From positions 23,863,885-23,927,884 of the forward strand of contig NC_081541.1 in the NCBI RefSeq assembly GCF_901000735.1: 64,000 bases of DNA, given 5' to 3'. The stretch's first letter is position 1; every line of letters starts with the position of its first letter. A program made the translations under genes and the position numbers. Below the pieces are notes generated by a model. That model worked only from the letters and a program-made list of their open reading frames with translations. It did no database searches and was not told the origin of the DNA. Positions 33,937-46,157 of the stretch are shown piece by piece. Origin of the DNA: Corylus avellana (Eukaryota; Streptophyta; Magnoliopsida; Fagales; Betulaceae).

Positions 33937-34989
33937 GGCCTCGTTTGGTTTGCGGATTGTCTAGTCCATTGGAAAATGATTAGCTACCACTGGGATTAGC
34001 TACCACTGGGAATAGATTAGCTAGTCCTATTCCTTTGTTTGGTTGTAACGCTGGAATAGACTACCTAATCCCATTCTTTCGTTTGGTACAATGCAATATG
34101 TTGATGAATAAAATCGTATTATGATCTTATTTCCTAAAATACCTTTATAATATAAATACAATTTATATTATTAAGGACTTTCATTCTTTTCTTTTTATTG
34201 AAAGATAAACAATTTTACTATAATTTTTTTTTTTAGTTATGTCATGTATATATAATTTTATATATATATACACGCTTGAACATAGGTTGTACACTTGAAC
34301 AACATGTGTTCAAGCATGTATATATATATATATGTACGCTTGAACAACCTGTGTTCAAGCATATGTATATATAACTAAATTAAAAATCAAACTGAGAAAG
34401 TATAGAGAAAGAGAGATGGAGAAACAGAATAAAAAAAAAAATAAAAAATAAAAAATAAAAAATAAAAAACTAAACAATNNNNNNNNNNNNNNNNNNNNNN
34501 NNNNNNNNNNNNNNNNNNNNNNNNNNNNNNNNNNNNNNNNNNNNNNNNNNNNAATCAAAGAGAAACGATACAGAGAATCAAAAGAAAAAAAAAAAAAAAA
34601 AAATCCAAGAAATAGAGAGAGAATGAAATAACCAAGAAACAAAGAAGAAAAATCGAAGAGAAGAGAGGGGGAGAGAGATACCTTGCACAGAGAAGAGAGA
34701 TCGTTGCTTTTTGAGAGATGGAGATCGTTTTGCAGAGTCTCCTTGAGAGACGTGGGTGCTAGAAGGGTGGGGTTTTTGTGGGCAATTTACACGATAATTT
34801 TAATCCCACAGGAAAGGATTAGCTAAGCCACTCGTTTTTTAGTGGCTTAGTTAACCCTATGTGTATAGGATTAGTAATCCTATGGGAATAGACTATTCTC
34901 AGGAATAGAGTGTTACCAAACAAATGACTAGCTATACCTAGTGTTAGCTAGTCCAATCAAATGGTCTAATCCGCGAACCAAACGGGGCC
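33937..34989. mobile_element. PIF/Harbinger-like non-autonomous element with TTA duplication
   Basis: The left end GGCCTCGTTTGGTTTGCGGA and the right end, which read on the other strand is GGCCCCGTTTGGTTCGCGGA, form the inverted repeat. TTA flanks it at 33934-33936 and 34990-34992. Block B1 holds the unoccupied site with a single TTA (read as TAA at 17656-17658). There is no transposase. A 74-N gap lies inside. Confidence 0.85.
34479..34552. other. Assembly gap (74 N)
   Basis: A run of 74 N inside the Harbinger-like element, next to A-rich simple sequence. Its odd size suggests an estimated gap. Confidence 0.97.
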
Positions 34990-35205
34990 TTAGTCTTATA
35001 TTAGGCAAAAAAGTTGTGGTTCCCTCAAATTTAAAAGCGGAACGAGTGAACACAAAATATGCCTTTATTCATTGATTTATTATACATTTACTCTTTATTA
35101 TTATGAATTCTATTTATCATTAATTCTACTTTATGAAAAAATGTATATGTTAGACCGAGTTGAAACTGACACACAGTCACACAGACACGGTGGAGAGAGA
35201 GGGAG

Positions 35206-38200
35206 ATGGAAACGTTGGGTTCAGCTTTGCCGCAACCGAAGTGGTTGAACGTGTCGCAGGTAGGCCTCTCACCCTCACCCCTTAATCTCGTCGCCACCGC
35301 GGCTTCTCTCCACCTCGGCCACCGTGTCAGCCACCACCTTCGCCTAGAGTTGCTGCTTCATTGCTGCTACAAGGTGCTCTCTCTTTCAATTTGCCAATTT
35401 TCCGTTTGGTTACTCAGAAAATGCTAAAACTGCGATCCTGTTGGTTTTATTGGGTTGAACTCTTCAATTCTTCCCTTTTCGTTTTCTGGGTAAGTCATAA
35501 AAATGAAGTTGGTACAAGAAAGAAAATAAATTTGATGTGTGTTTGTGCTAAATTATTTGTTTGTTTAATTGGATGGATATGGGAGGGTGACCAGGCAATG
35601 CAGTGATGCTTAGAAAATGGCTTACTCTTTATAGCAAGTTCTGGTATTTTCCATGTCTTCATTCTTTTCCCGGAAATAGCAGGTTGAGGTATTAGCATTT
35701 CATTAATTTGGATCTTCATGAAAAATTTGAGATATATTTCTATTATAAAACTTGAGAGTATGTTCGGATGGTTTCTTCGATGACTTGTTTAGCATTCTTG
35801 TGAGGTGCAACTTTGAATGGTGCTAAGTGGAGTAAGTTTCTTGTCATGCCTGTCATGCATGCGAAATATTAGGTAGATGAGGTGCCCTTGAGGGTTCAAT
35901 CTACAGAGTCAAGATTCCTGTGTCACAAAACTATAATAAGACTTTAATTAATAATGATATATGCATGATAACTCTCCAATAAACTTCATATTTGGCATGC
36001 ATGATAGGCATGAGTTAGATAGCTGGAGAAGAAGAGTTAATGGCCTTGGATATGTCTACCTTGTCTATGGATCTTGTGTCCTTTTTGCAACTATATTTCC
36101 TTCCAGGGATATTTTTTTCAACCTGAATATTAAACAAGTCTTACTTTATCACTTTTCAAATTCAATGGGTATTGTAATGCATTTTTACTCGGTCAGTTAT
36201 GTGTGAATCCATGTGATTTTACAGAAAATCCAAAAATATGCCTTCGTTCAGGAAAAAAGGTTTTATTTTCATGTCAAGTAGTTGTTAGACATGCCGTCGT
36301 CGTGGAGATAATGTTGCATTTAAACTTTGAAGTTGCTTTGCTTGATTTTAATTAAAGATTATAATTAAAATGAGTGGCATATAGGGGTACTTTTCTTGTT
36401 CCCAATGCAACATTGATGCGTGAGATGCAATTCTCTAGATATGTTTGAGGTCAAATTTCTTTCTTTGCCGTCTGATTTCTATTGAACAGAAACTCTCTCG
36501 TTTGGGTCACGTGCCTAGATTGAAGGATGTGTGGTGCGAAAAAGCCCTTCAATTCAAGGGGTTTAATTTTCTTCAGTTTCCAAAAGATACTATGGCATCC
36601 ACATATTTAGCTTGTTTCTCTTTCTTTAATGGGGGAGGAACTAGAAAGAACTTCGGAAATGATGGGGCGCCTCGCTCGAAGATAACCCGCAGGAATTCAT
36701 TCAATGGAAGAAGATGGACCAATGTTCTGCTTGCTGTTAATGTCTTGTGAGTATCAGTGTCTTGTCTTGCCAAACAAGAATAATATTAATGCGGGTGCAT
36801 TCTTCATAGTTCAATAGTTTGTTCTACACATGATAGTTCAATGCAACAACTGTTCTACTTCAATTTCTCTTCTTTTTTACCACAGTCTCATTTTTTTTTA
36901 GGCATACAAATATACTTTCTATGTGTCTGATGCACAGCTTATTGTTTGTTAAATCATGTGCACAGAGTTTTTATTGCACAAACTGCAACACAGGGAAAAC
37001 TGCTATTTTGGGGAGCTAAGGTAATACTGCAAATGAAAATATAAATATATTTCCTCTTTAATATAAAAACTTCCATTTTGTGGTCTCTGTACTCTGTTGA
37101 TTAGTTTGAGTTGTATACAGATAAATAGTTTCATTGACAAAGGACAATTGTGGAGGCTGGCAACGTCTTCCTTTTTGCATGCAAACATTGGGCACCTAAT
37201 GGTCTGGCTTGAACCTTACTGCTTGATACTTCTCATTTAATGGCTTATGTGCCATTTCTGGGTCTGAAAAAAGATTGTCCTTTTCAGGTTAACTGTTATT
37301 CTTTGAATTCAATTGGTCCTAGTGCAGAGAACATCAGTGGCCCAAGGAGATTTCTTGCAGTTTACTTTGCCTCTGCAATTGCAAGTAACGGCTCATAACC
37401 TCTCTGCACTAGCTGATGAAATTGGTTACAAAAATAGTATTCTGATATAGTAATTTCAAGAAAATCAGGTTCTGCAACAAGTTATTGGTTCTGCAAACAG
37501 CCTGCAGTTGGTGCTTCAGGAGCAATCTTCGGATTAGTAAGTCTCTTGAACTCTGTTTTATGAAACAGTATTACCTTGGCTTTTTTAAAGTACAATGTAT
37601 GGCCCATAAAAAAAATTGTATTACATTAGAACCTTTGAGAGAAAAAACTCCAGTAAAGTGAGATTCAGTGTCATGCAATCACATGCCTTGAAAATTTCCA
37701 TTATAAGGAACTTAGAACTATATATTGCTGAAAATGCAATTTTTCCTTTTTTTTCTCCATGTTTTTTGTATTCCATTTTCTGAACACCAAATACTGTGCT
37801 CTTGAGAATACTCTTTTTGGGGTGAGCTGGGACTTATGTTTATAGGCCTCATCCTCCCCTCCTTTCCTTTTCAAATCATTCTTAGTTGGGGGAAAACAAG
37901 GTACTCTACTCTTGAATTTTAAAATTTCAACTAGCTTGCTCGTTTTACCTTTCCATTGGGACCTAACTGTTGGAACGTTGATCAGTTTTGCTGCAATAAG
38001 CTCTTTCTCAACTTCTTTCACCAATAAATAATGATGGGATGTATGGTGATATACAGGTTGAAATGCATTGGGTGCGGTGAAGCTTACCAATTAAATAAAA
38101 AAAAAGTTATTTGCTTGTACATTATTAAAAAAGCATTAAATTTCCAACCTCATAAAAAGTTATGAAATTTACCTATAAATGAGATTGTATCAGTTCTTGT

Positions 38201-41200
38201 ATTCTTTGTTTCAAAATACTTGGCTACAATATGTTGTACTCTTCTAGAAGGAAATCTGTCCCTACCAGCTGTCATCCTCAAAATATTCTCCCCATTCATT
38301 GTAACTAATTCTCCTATATATGTGGAATGGATTGAGGGCTGCACAGTGAGTGAGATACTGTCCTTTATTCACATTCTCTTCCATTTTCTTTGTTCTTTAC
38401 ATGGTATCAGAGCTTGGATGATCCTTGCCTCTAGTAGCTTAAACTTCTTCGTTCTACCTTTATTTTTTATTTTCCAGTTTTTCCTCATTTCTCATTTTCA
38501 GGTTGTGTTTAGTTTATCCGAGTTAAACACTTGCATTTGCATGATGTAGTGTGGTGTATGAAGACAACGTGGGGTACTGCTCATCACCGTGGTTGACATC
38601 GGTCTTGTGATGACACAGCCGAATCTTGCTCATGGCTGCTGTGCCTTTCTTGATTGATTGACATCATTTTGGCTAATCTCTTGATTTTGCTCTCAAGTTT
38701 CATACTTGTTGCTTGATAACTATGGCTGCTAGATCTGAGTTTATCTCCTCCCTGTCTACAGTTGATTCTCCCTTGACATCTACTAAGTTTAATGGTAATA
38801 ATTACATTTATTGGACATAATCAGTGGAGGTGTTGTTACGAGGAAAAAATTATGTGATCATCTTTGGTTTGACAAGCAGCAATCTACCTCAGCTACTACT
38901 AAGTCCTCAAGTGATACTACTAGTTCCACTACCTTTACCACCTCTGCTTCTTCAGCGGCAACGAGTCTTTGGGATTAGGAGGATAATCTAATCATATCCC
39001 GCATGATTAGCAGTATAGGATCCAGCATTGGGACCACCTTGTTGCACCTTTGGTCTGCGAAGGCCATTTGGGACCGTTTGCAACATATCTACTCTGGGGC
39101 AGAGAATGCCACTCACTTATATGATGTTTGCAAGCAATATTTTAGCCTTGAGCTAGGTAATCAAAGTTAGGAGAGTACTATTATCAGGTCATGGGAGTTC
39201 TTAAGGAAAGGAATATGTATCAGTTTTCTCACAATTGGTATCACACGTATGGGGAAGCAGCGTGATGATATGGATGTCATTCGATTTCTTATTGGCTTGA
39301 AGATGTTGTATGAGTCCGTCTGTTCACAGATCTTGTGTAGCTCAGATCTTCCATCTCTCCATAAGGTTTATTCCAGTCTTTCGCGTTCTACTCTTTTTGA
39401 GATGGACTCAGTGCTCTGCTCTTGTTGCCTCTCGTGGAAGTTCTGGTGGATTCCATGGAGGCTGTAGTACATGAGGTGGACGAGATTCGAGGGGTAGTGG
39501 ACACTCTAGTAGCTGAGATCATATGAAGTGCAAGCAGTGCGGCTGAAACAATCATTCTGTCGATTACTGTTGGGATCTTCATGGCAAACCCACTAGGTTT
39601 GCCAATTAGGCCATCTCCCCCAGCATTTGGTTCCTCTATGATGATCTCCATCCTGAGAGATGAGTATGCTCATTTAGAAGTGAGCTTCTTCTTCCACAGC
39701 CACCCTAGCCCAGTTAGGTACTACATCCCATTATCTCTAATCTTCTACTTCTGATTAATGGGTTGTTGATTCTGGTGCGACTGAGCATATGAATGGGGTG
39801 TGTACTCACTACTCATCTTTCTAATTACCATACTCTTACATCACCTTAGAGTGTTACCCTAGCAATGGCTTCTAAGCCAAAGTTCACACCTCCAAAACTA
39901 CTCTTCTAAGTCCTCATATTGAGTTATCATCTGTTTTACATATTCCTGGTTTTCTCTTTAATTCATTGTCCATAGTAAAATCACAAAGGATCTTCAGTAT
40001 TCTATGACTTTTTACTCTTTTCTCTGTATTTTTCAGGATTTCAAGACGAAGAGGATGATTAGTATGAGGCATGAAGTTGGTTGTCTCTACTATCTGGATT
40101 TGCTCCTATCTCCCATCCACACACTCTTCAGTCCTCGTTATCTTCTTTCCAATGGCGCTGTTGACTTGTCCATCCATTTCTTTACACTTTGAAGTGTCAA
40201 GTAGAGAGTCTCGGTCCCATATCACCCATTTTCAGGTGAAGCTTGTTAGTTTAGTAAACACCACGCATGTCTTTCCCATCTAGGTTGTTGGTCGGGTGTC
40301 TAACATATGAGTTAGTCCATTTTGATGTATGGGGTCCATTAAGTGTTGCATCTATTAAATTTTAGTATTTTATTCCCTTTGTTGATGACTACTCTCGTAT
40401 GTTGGTTGTGTCTAATGAAAAATCGCTCTAAATTAATGTCCATTTTTTAACTTTTTCACTAAGAGATCAAAGACTCAATTTGATCAGAAAATTTGAGTGT
40501 AACAATCTGACAATGCCAAAGAATATGTTTCTCATTCCTTTTTCTCTTACTTATCTGAAAAAGGCATTGTACACCAGACCACTTGTCCTCATACACCATT
40601 ACAAAATGGAGTTGTTGAGCACAAGAACCAGCACTTGCTTGATGTTGCCCGAGCTTTCCTGTTTCATATGCTTGTACCCAAACTTTTTTGGACTAATACC
40701 GTCCTTACTGCATGCCTTCCCATCAACAGGATGTCTTCCACTCTCCTTGATGGTGCCTCTCCTTTCTCCATCTTATTTCCTTCCTCTCCAATCTTCCCTT
40801 TGCCTCCTAGAGTTTTTGGGTATGTTTGTTACTTTTGTAACCTTGGACCCGGATTGGACAAACTTGGTCCTCGTTCCACTAAGTGTCTTTCTTGGTTATT
40901 CACAGACTCGTAAGGGATACAGTGCTACTCTCCAGTCTTGCAGCGCTACTTTACAAGTGTTGATGCTACTTTTGTTGAGTCTCAGTCATATTTCTTTGGA
41001 GTTAATTCTCCAAAGTATCAGTTCAGGTTGTCTTCTTCATAATCTATCCCTTTTTCGACTCTGAGTTCCCTACCTTCCTCCTTTGTTTTTGTATTTTACA
41101 CTGTAAATGCTCCAAATCTGTTACAGCTGTAATCCAAATGTCCATGTCCGACAGCTCCAGTGCCTCCCTCTTTATCATCCCAGGCTAGTTCCTGCATCTT

Positions 41201-44200
41201 CACTAACTCTAATTCACATTGTTGAGTCTCGGTCATATTTCTTTGGAGTTAGTTCTCCAAAGTATCAGTTTGGGTTGTCTTCTTCATAATATATCCCTTT
41301 ATCGACTCTGAGTTCCCTACCTTCCTCCTTTGTATGGTTATCTTCCACTGTAAATGCTCCAAATCTGTTACGGGTGTAATCCAAATGTCCATGTCCGACA
41401 GCTCCAGTGCCTCCCTCTTTATCATCCCAGGCTAGTTCCTGCATCTTCACTAACTCTAATTCCTCTAATCTCTAGAAAGCACACTGTTGGTTGCAAATGG
41501 GTATATATTGTCAAATATCACCCTGATGGCTCTATTGATCGCCTTAAGGCTCAATTGGTTGGGGGCTACACTTAGACCTATGGTGTTGACTATGATGAGA
41601 CCTTTTCTCTTGTGGTAAAGATCTCTTCCGCGCATGTGTTGGTTTCTCTTGCTGCCAATCTTGATTGGCCTCTTTATCAATTAGATGTAAAAAATGTTTT
41701 TCTTCATGGTGATCTATTTAGGAGGTTTATATAGAGCAACCACCCGAGTTTGTTGCTTAGGAGGAGTATCATTGTCTGCAAATTGAAGAAGTTATTATAT
41801 GGTCTCAAGCAGTCACCGAGAGCATGGTTTGGAAAATTCTCTAAAGCAGTAATGGAATTTGGCCTCCATCGGTGCCAGACAGATCACTCGACCTTTCACT
41901 TGCATATTGCTACTAGGTATATCATACTAGTTGTCTATGTAGATGACATTATGATTACTGGAAGTGGCCAACAAAATCATCAAGCTGAAACAGTTTTTAC
42001 AGTAGCACTTTCACACCAAACATCTTGGTAAACTTCGGTTCTTCTTGGGAATTGAGGTTGCAAGGTCAAAGATAGGCATCGACTTATATCATAGGAAGTA
42101 TGTACTTGACATCCTCAAGGAAACTGGATTGTTGGGTGCTTGACCTGTTGATACTTGTATGGATCCTAATCATAAACTTGTGAGAGATGATGAAGAGTTA
42201 CTCTCAGATCCTAGCAGATACTGCTGACTAGTTGGGAAACTCAATTATCTCACCATCACAAGACCAGATATCTCATATGCAGTTAGTGTGGTGAATGAGT
42301 TCTAGAGGCTCCAAAACTTTCACATTGGGATACTTCTATTTGTTTTTTTTTTTTTTTTTTGATAAATATTGGGACGCTTGTATTTGTATTGTTTGATACC
42401 GGAAGAAAACCCCAGGATGAGGCATTTTGTTTAGAGAAAATGGTCGTCTTAAGGTGGAAGGCTTCACTGATGCAGACTGGCACGAATCACCTTGAATTTG
42501 AAGGTCCCTATGGGATATTGTACCTTTTTGGGAGGAAATCTCCTAACATGGAAGAGTAAAAGGGATAATATCATAATATAGTTGCACAATCAAGTGCAGA
42601 CGTAGATTATAGAACAATGGCTCATACAACTAATGAGCTAACTTGGCTATAACATTTTCTTCAAGCGATAGGCTTCCCAACACCTACTCCTATTTCACTG
42701 TTTTATGATAATCAGCTGCTCTACATATTGCCTCCAACGTTGTGTTCCATGAGAGGGCTAAGCACATTGAAGTAGATTGCTATTTTATCCGAGACAAGAT
42801 ATTGAGTGGAGACATAGCCACACCATTTATAAACTTTGAGAACCAACCTGCTAATTTTTTCACAAGAGAAATGCTATATACTATCCCCCCATCCCACTGG
42901 GGTGATATGTCAGTACCCATCAGCCATTAATTATCTTTTTTTTTTTTAACAATAGTTGATCTAAGAATTGATGGGCACCGTTACATTAGTCTAGTGGAAT
43001 AGGGGTGTAATATCTAGCATTACACTTTTCACAGAGTCGTTATGTACATATTGGTTATAGTAAATTTATTTTGAGCTGGGCTTAGATGACATATTGTCTT
43101 CAGTTTGAAGAGAGTGTTAGGATGCAATGCTACAATATGTTGTACTCCATTGAAGGAAATATGTTCTGTCATTATCAGAAAAGTTTCTGCAATTATTGTC
43201 CAGCTGTCATTATCAGAATAATTTCCCCAATTATTGTAACTAATTCTCCTTTATATTTGGAATGGATTGAGGGTTGTACGGTGAGTGAGATATGGCCCTT
43301 CTTTATTCACTTTCTCTTCCATCTTCTTTCCTCTTTACAGTTTCTAATCTAAGACTTTAAAACTAACGAGTTATGTTGAGACATGTTTGCTATTCTTCTT
43401 ATTTAGTCGAAACTCCCTGTGCTTGATTCAGGTTGGAGCAGTTGCTGTGTTTGTCACAAGGCATAGACAACTTGTTGGAGGTGGCAAAGAAGAACTGCAG
43501 CACATAGTGCGGGTTATTGTTCTGAACATGGTATGTACCTCACTTCCTTTATCAATCTTAAATGGCTTAAACTTTTGCATTTTATTTTCTGAAATAAAAA
43601 GATACAGGGGAATCAAACAGTGATTCAGTTGAAACATTTCTATTTCTTCCAAGCCCATTGAAGCAAGTCCATTGGGTTGTCAAAATTCTCTGTGAATGAG
43701 TCAAGGTCCCCGTCTTAGTCCTGATTCATCTAGCCATTGCTCTACCCAGAAATGCATGTAGTGAAAAAAATGTGCTGTGTTTGTTACAAAAGTACATATG
43801 AAAAGTCATGCTTTGGTATCATTCACCTAATGGCACATTCGCAACAGACCTTTATTTATTTATTTTTGTTTTGGTTGATTAATAGCAAGTGTATGTTACG
43901 CAGGTTATTGGTCTATTGTCCCAAGGCATTGACAACTGGGGACATGTAAGTACGATATTGGCATCTTTTCTTTCTATTTACCTTTTTTCTTTTGTCTTAA
44001 TTATTTCTTTAAACATTTAAGAGAATCGAAGTCCCAAATTAATGATGAGTGTATAAAAAACACAATTGTGAATGCTCCAGCGCGTTATTGAAACCTATTT
44101 CAATATACCTTCAAAGTGAGACACAGAGAGAGAATGCTAAAGTGCCCCCAGTTAACATTGTGCAAAATGCAATGGCAGATTAGGCATGCTATGCAATCAA

Positions 44201-45038
44201 ACTTAAAGAAAAGATCTTCGCTTGATCTCTTTTTTCGTTTTCTTTTTTTCCTTTTTTTGTTCTTCTCTATGATAAAAGCCGCAAAATTAGGAGGCCCAAC
44301 CCGAAATACCTGAACTGAAGGAAGAAGCCACATGATACAGACTAGAGGTCTTAATCTTACCCTTTATTTTGTTGGTTGTTTTTTGCTATCTGTTAATTTC
44401 AAATATATTGTATGGTTAACCCCTATTGTCTCCTACCCTGTTATCCCCTAGTTTTCAAATGATTAGTTGAATAAAGGATCAGGTGATCCTTTTATAAATT
44501 AGGTCAATTAGGTCTCTTAGGATTCATTGAGAACTTTTGTCAAACAGATTGTTTTCAGTGTTCTCCTTACCCTAAGTGGAGAAGTAATTCAATTCCATTG
44601 TTCTACTTCTTACAATCCAACAATCCCAATTTACACAAACATCAACCTAGTTACCTGTCACTCTAATAAGGTGATTATTGCTTCATTGATGAATTTGATG
44701 GTGCACTCTTACATGGTTCATGTGGTATCTCATCTGTGCATTAATTTTGGTCATTGATGATTTTGAAGTGAATGGGAAAAAAGCTCCACTGAAACTTTAG
44801 TTGATATAGTATATATTCTGGAGCCTGCATACTTGCATTTCAGTTGATTATTACTAGTGCTGATACAACCTTCAAACTTCAGTTAGGAGGCTTGGTGGGT
44901 GGAGTTGCTGCATCGTGGCTTGTCGGACCTGCATGGAAGTACGAGTCCACGTCAAGTGATGGTCGAAGAATTTTTGCTGACAGGGCCCCAATATTCTCTC
45001 TCATCAAGATGAAGAGGGAAACCAAGCGATTCTACTGA
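35206..45038 (+). CDS. RBL10: Chloroplast rhomboid-like protease, RBL10 type
   Basis: Nine coding exons: 35206-35373, 36490-36746, 36966-37020, 37121-37201, 37288-37384, 37469-37536, 43432-43530, 43904-43945 and 44883-45038. All are GT-AG and in frame, giving 340 residues, close to Arabidopsis RBL10 (At1g25290). Rhomboids are intramembrane serine proteases. The active-site serine is Ser236 in GASGAIFG, the catalytic histidine His289 in DNWGH, and the HxxxxHxxxN motif is His180, His185, Asn189. The N-terminus, rich in Ser, Leu and basic residues, fits a plastid transit peptide. In Arabidopsis RBL10 sits in the chloroplast envelope and affects galactolipid synthesis (established). Intron 6 is 5.9 kb because it holds a Copia element. 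Splicing across it is inferred. Confidence 0.9.
38207..43339 (+). mobile_element. Ty1/Copia retrotransposon in RBL10-like intron 6
   Basis: The 5' LTR is about 38207-38401 and the 3' LTR 43115-43339. Both contain GCTACAATATGTTGTACTC and end CTTTACA. TGGTATCAGAGC at 38402-38413 is the tRNA-Met primer-binding site. Gag, integrase, reverse transcriptase and RNase H remains follow in Copia order, all broken by stops and frameshifts. GTTTC at 38208-38212 and 43340-43344 may be the target duplication if the first bases of the 5' LTR are lost. A 247-bp tandem duplication lies inside (40974-41220 and 41221-41466). The element is on the same strand as the host gene. Confidence 0.88.
38722..42930 (+). 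pseudogene. Broken Copia polyprotein
   Basis: It begins [20 protein letters not shown] at 38722, like Copia gag, then soon meets stops. Reverse-transcriptase remains at about 41480-42030 include [20 protein letters not shown] and the catalytic YVDDI. RNase H remains lie at about 42450-42930, with [12 protein letters not shown]. Many in-frame stops and frame changes make it inactive. Confidence 0.85.
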
Positions 45039-45182
45039 ATGTCTTTTGTTTCTGGGTGGAGCTTTCACTGAGTGCTTAGAATGAGAGAGACTCAGCAATG
45101 TGCAAAATTATTGTACAGTGAAAGAATGCATTGCTGGTTGCTTATTCTTTATCTGTAATGAGATTGCTTCAATTTGTTCCCA

Positions 45183-45230
<48 letters not shown>

Positions 45231-45385
45231 GCAAACATGTTTCTGTGTGTGTTTAGCCATTTAGATTATCTTCAACGTAGGATACAGGTGGCAAGATCTT
45301 GGTTAGTTTTGCAAAATTTTAGAAAAGACTAAAGAACTTGTTAGAAGAAGTTAGAGGAGCGCTTGTCATATGACATTCGTGATAA

Positions 45386-45564
45386 AGTAATGTTATAAGT
45401 CTTCTTAGAGTTTTCTTAGAGTCATCTAAAATGTGATGTAACTTTTAAAATTACCGTTGAATTTGAGATGTGATTTATTGACTTTTGATTTATTTGTGAT
45501 TTTAAAAGTTACATCACATTTTGGATGACTCTAGGAGAACTATAAGAAGACTTATAATATTACT
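45386..45564. mobile_element. Small fold-back MITE, 179 bp
   Basis: Arms of about 65-75 bp pair with few mismatches, from AGTAATGTTATAAGTCTTCT on the left to AGAAGACTTATAATATTACT on the right, around a short loop. There is no coding. Confidence 0.8.
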
Positions 45565-45600
45565 CTTTGTGATAGCTTAGGGCTTTAACATAAGAGGCTA

Positions 45601-46157
45601 GGGTGGGCAAATTAATCGTTTACCGCCTATCCATCGTGACCAAATCAAAATTAACAGCCTACAGCTAGAAGTCAGTTGTTAATCGGTTAAGGATTTTATA
45701 TCAACTTTGTTCAATTTGGTTAATTGGTATAAATATTTTTTTGTCGATTAACCGAATTAATCAATAATAAATATTTTTTTTTAGTAGAATAATGATTACG
45801 AGGGCGTTAGCTAGGTTTTTTTAGTAGAACATATTAGTTGGTGGATTCTAGGACTAATTCATTAGTAGAACATATGCGTGGTGGATTCTTATTGTGTTAA
45901 TTAATGGGTCCATTTAAAATTTGTTTGGTTTAATAAGTTATTTTAACCCAAAAAAATAATTTGAGCCCCCCAAACCAATCAATTTTTGGCCAAATTAAAA
46001 AAATCCATGGTTAACCGATTAACCAAACTGATTTTAACCAAAATATCTGTTTAACCAAAACTTTCGAAATAAATCCTCATCAAAATGTAATCGATGAATT
46101 AATTAATTTAACCGACAATTTCGGCTAACCGAACCGAAAATAGCTCTACAGAATACC
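45601..46157. mobile_element. hAT-like element remnant
   Basis: The left end TAGGGTGGGCAAATT and the right end ACCCGCCCCTA form a short imperfect inverted repeat like those of plant hAT elements such as the one at 58703. The interior is full of AACCGATTAACC-type palindromic words. I see no 8-bp target duplication. Confidence 0.5.

Larger units (their letters stand above)
33640..39418 (+). repeat. Inverted duplication block B2
   Basis: Partner of B1 (13241-17940). It includes exons 1-6 of the RBL10-like gene and the start of the Copia element, plus the Harbinger-like insertion absent from B1. Homology is almost complete at base level over the gene. Confidence 0.93.

Noticed and set aside
38202..38212. 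Clean TG start and target duplication of the Copia element
   Set aside because: TGTT at 38207 and the candidate duplication GTTTC overlap and cannot both be right; kept only as a tentative note.
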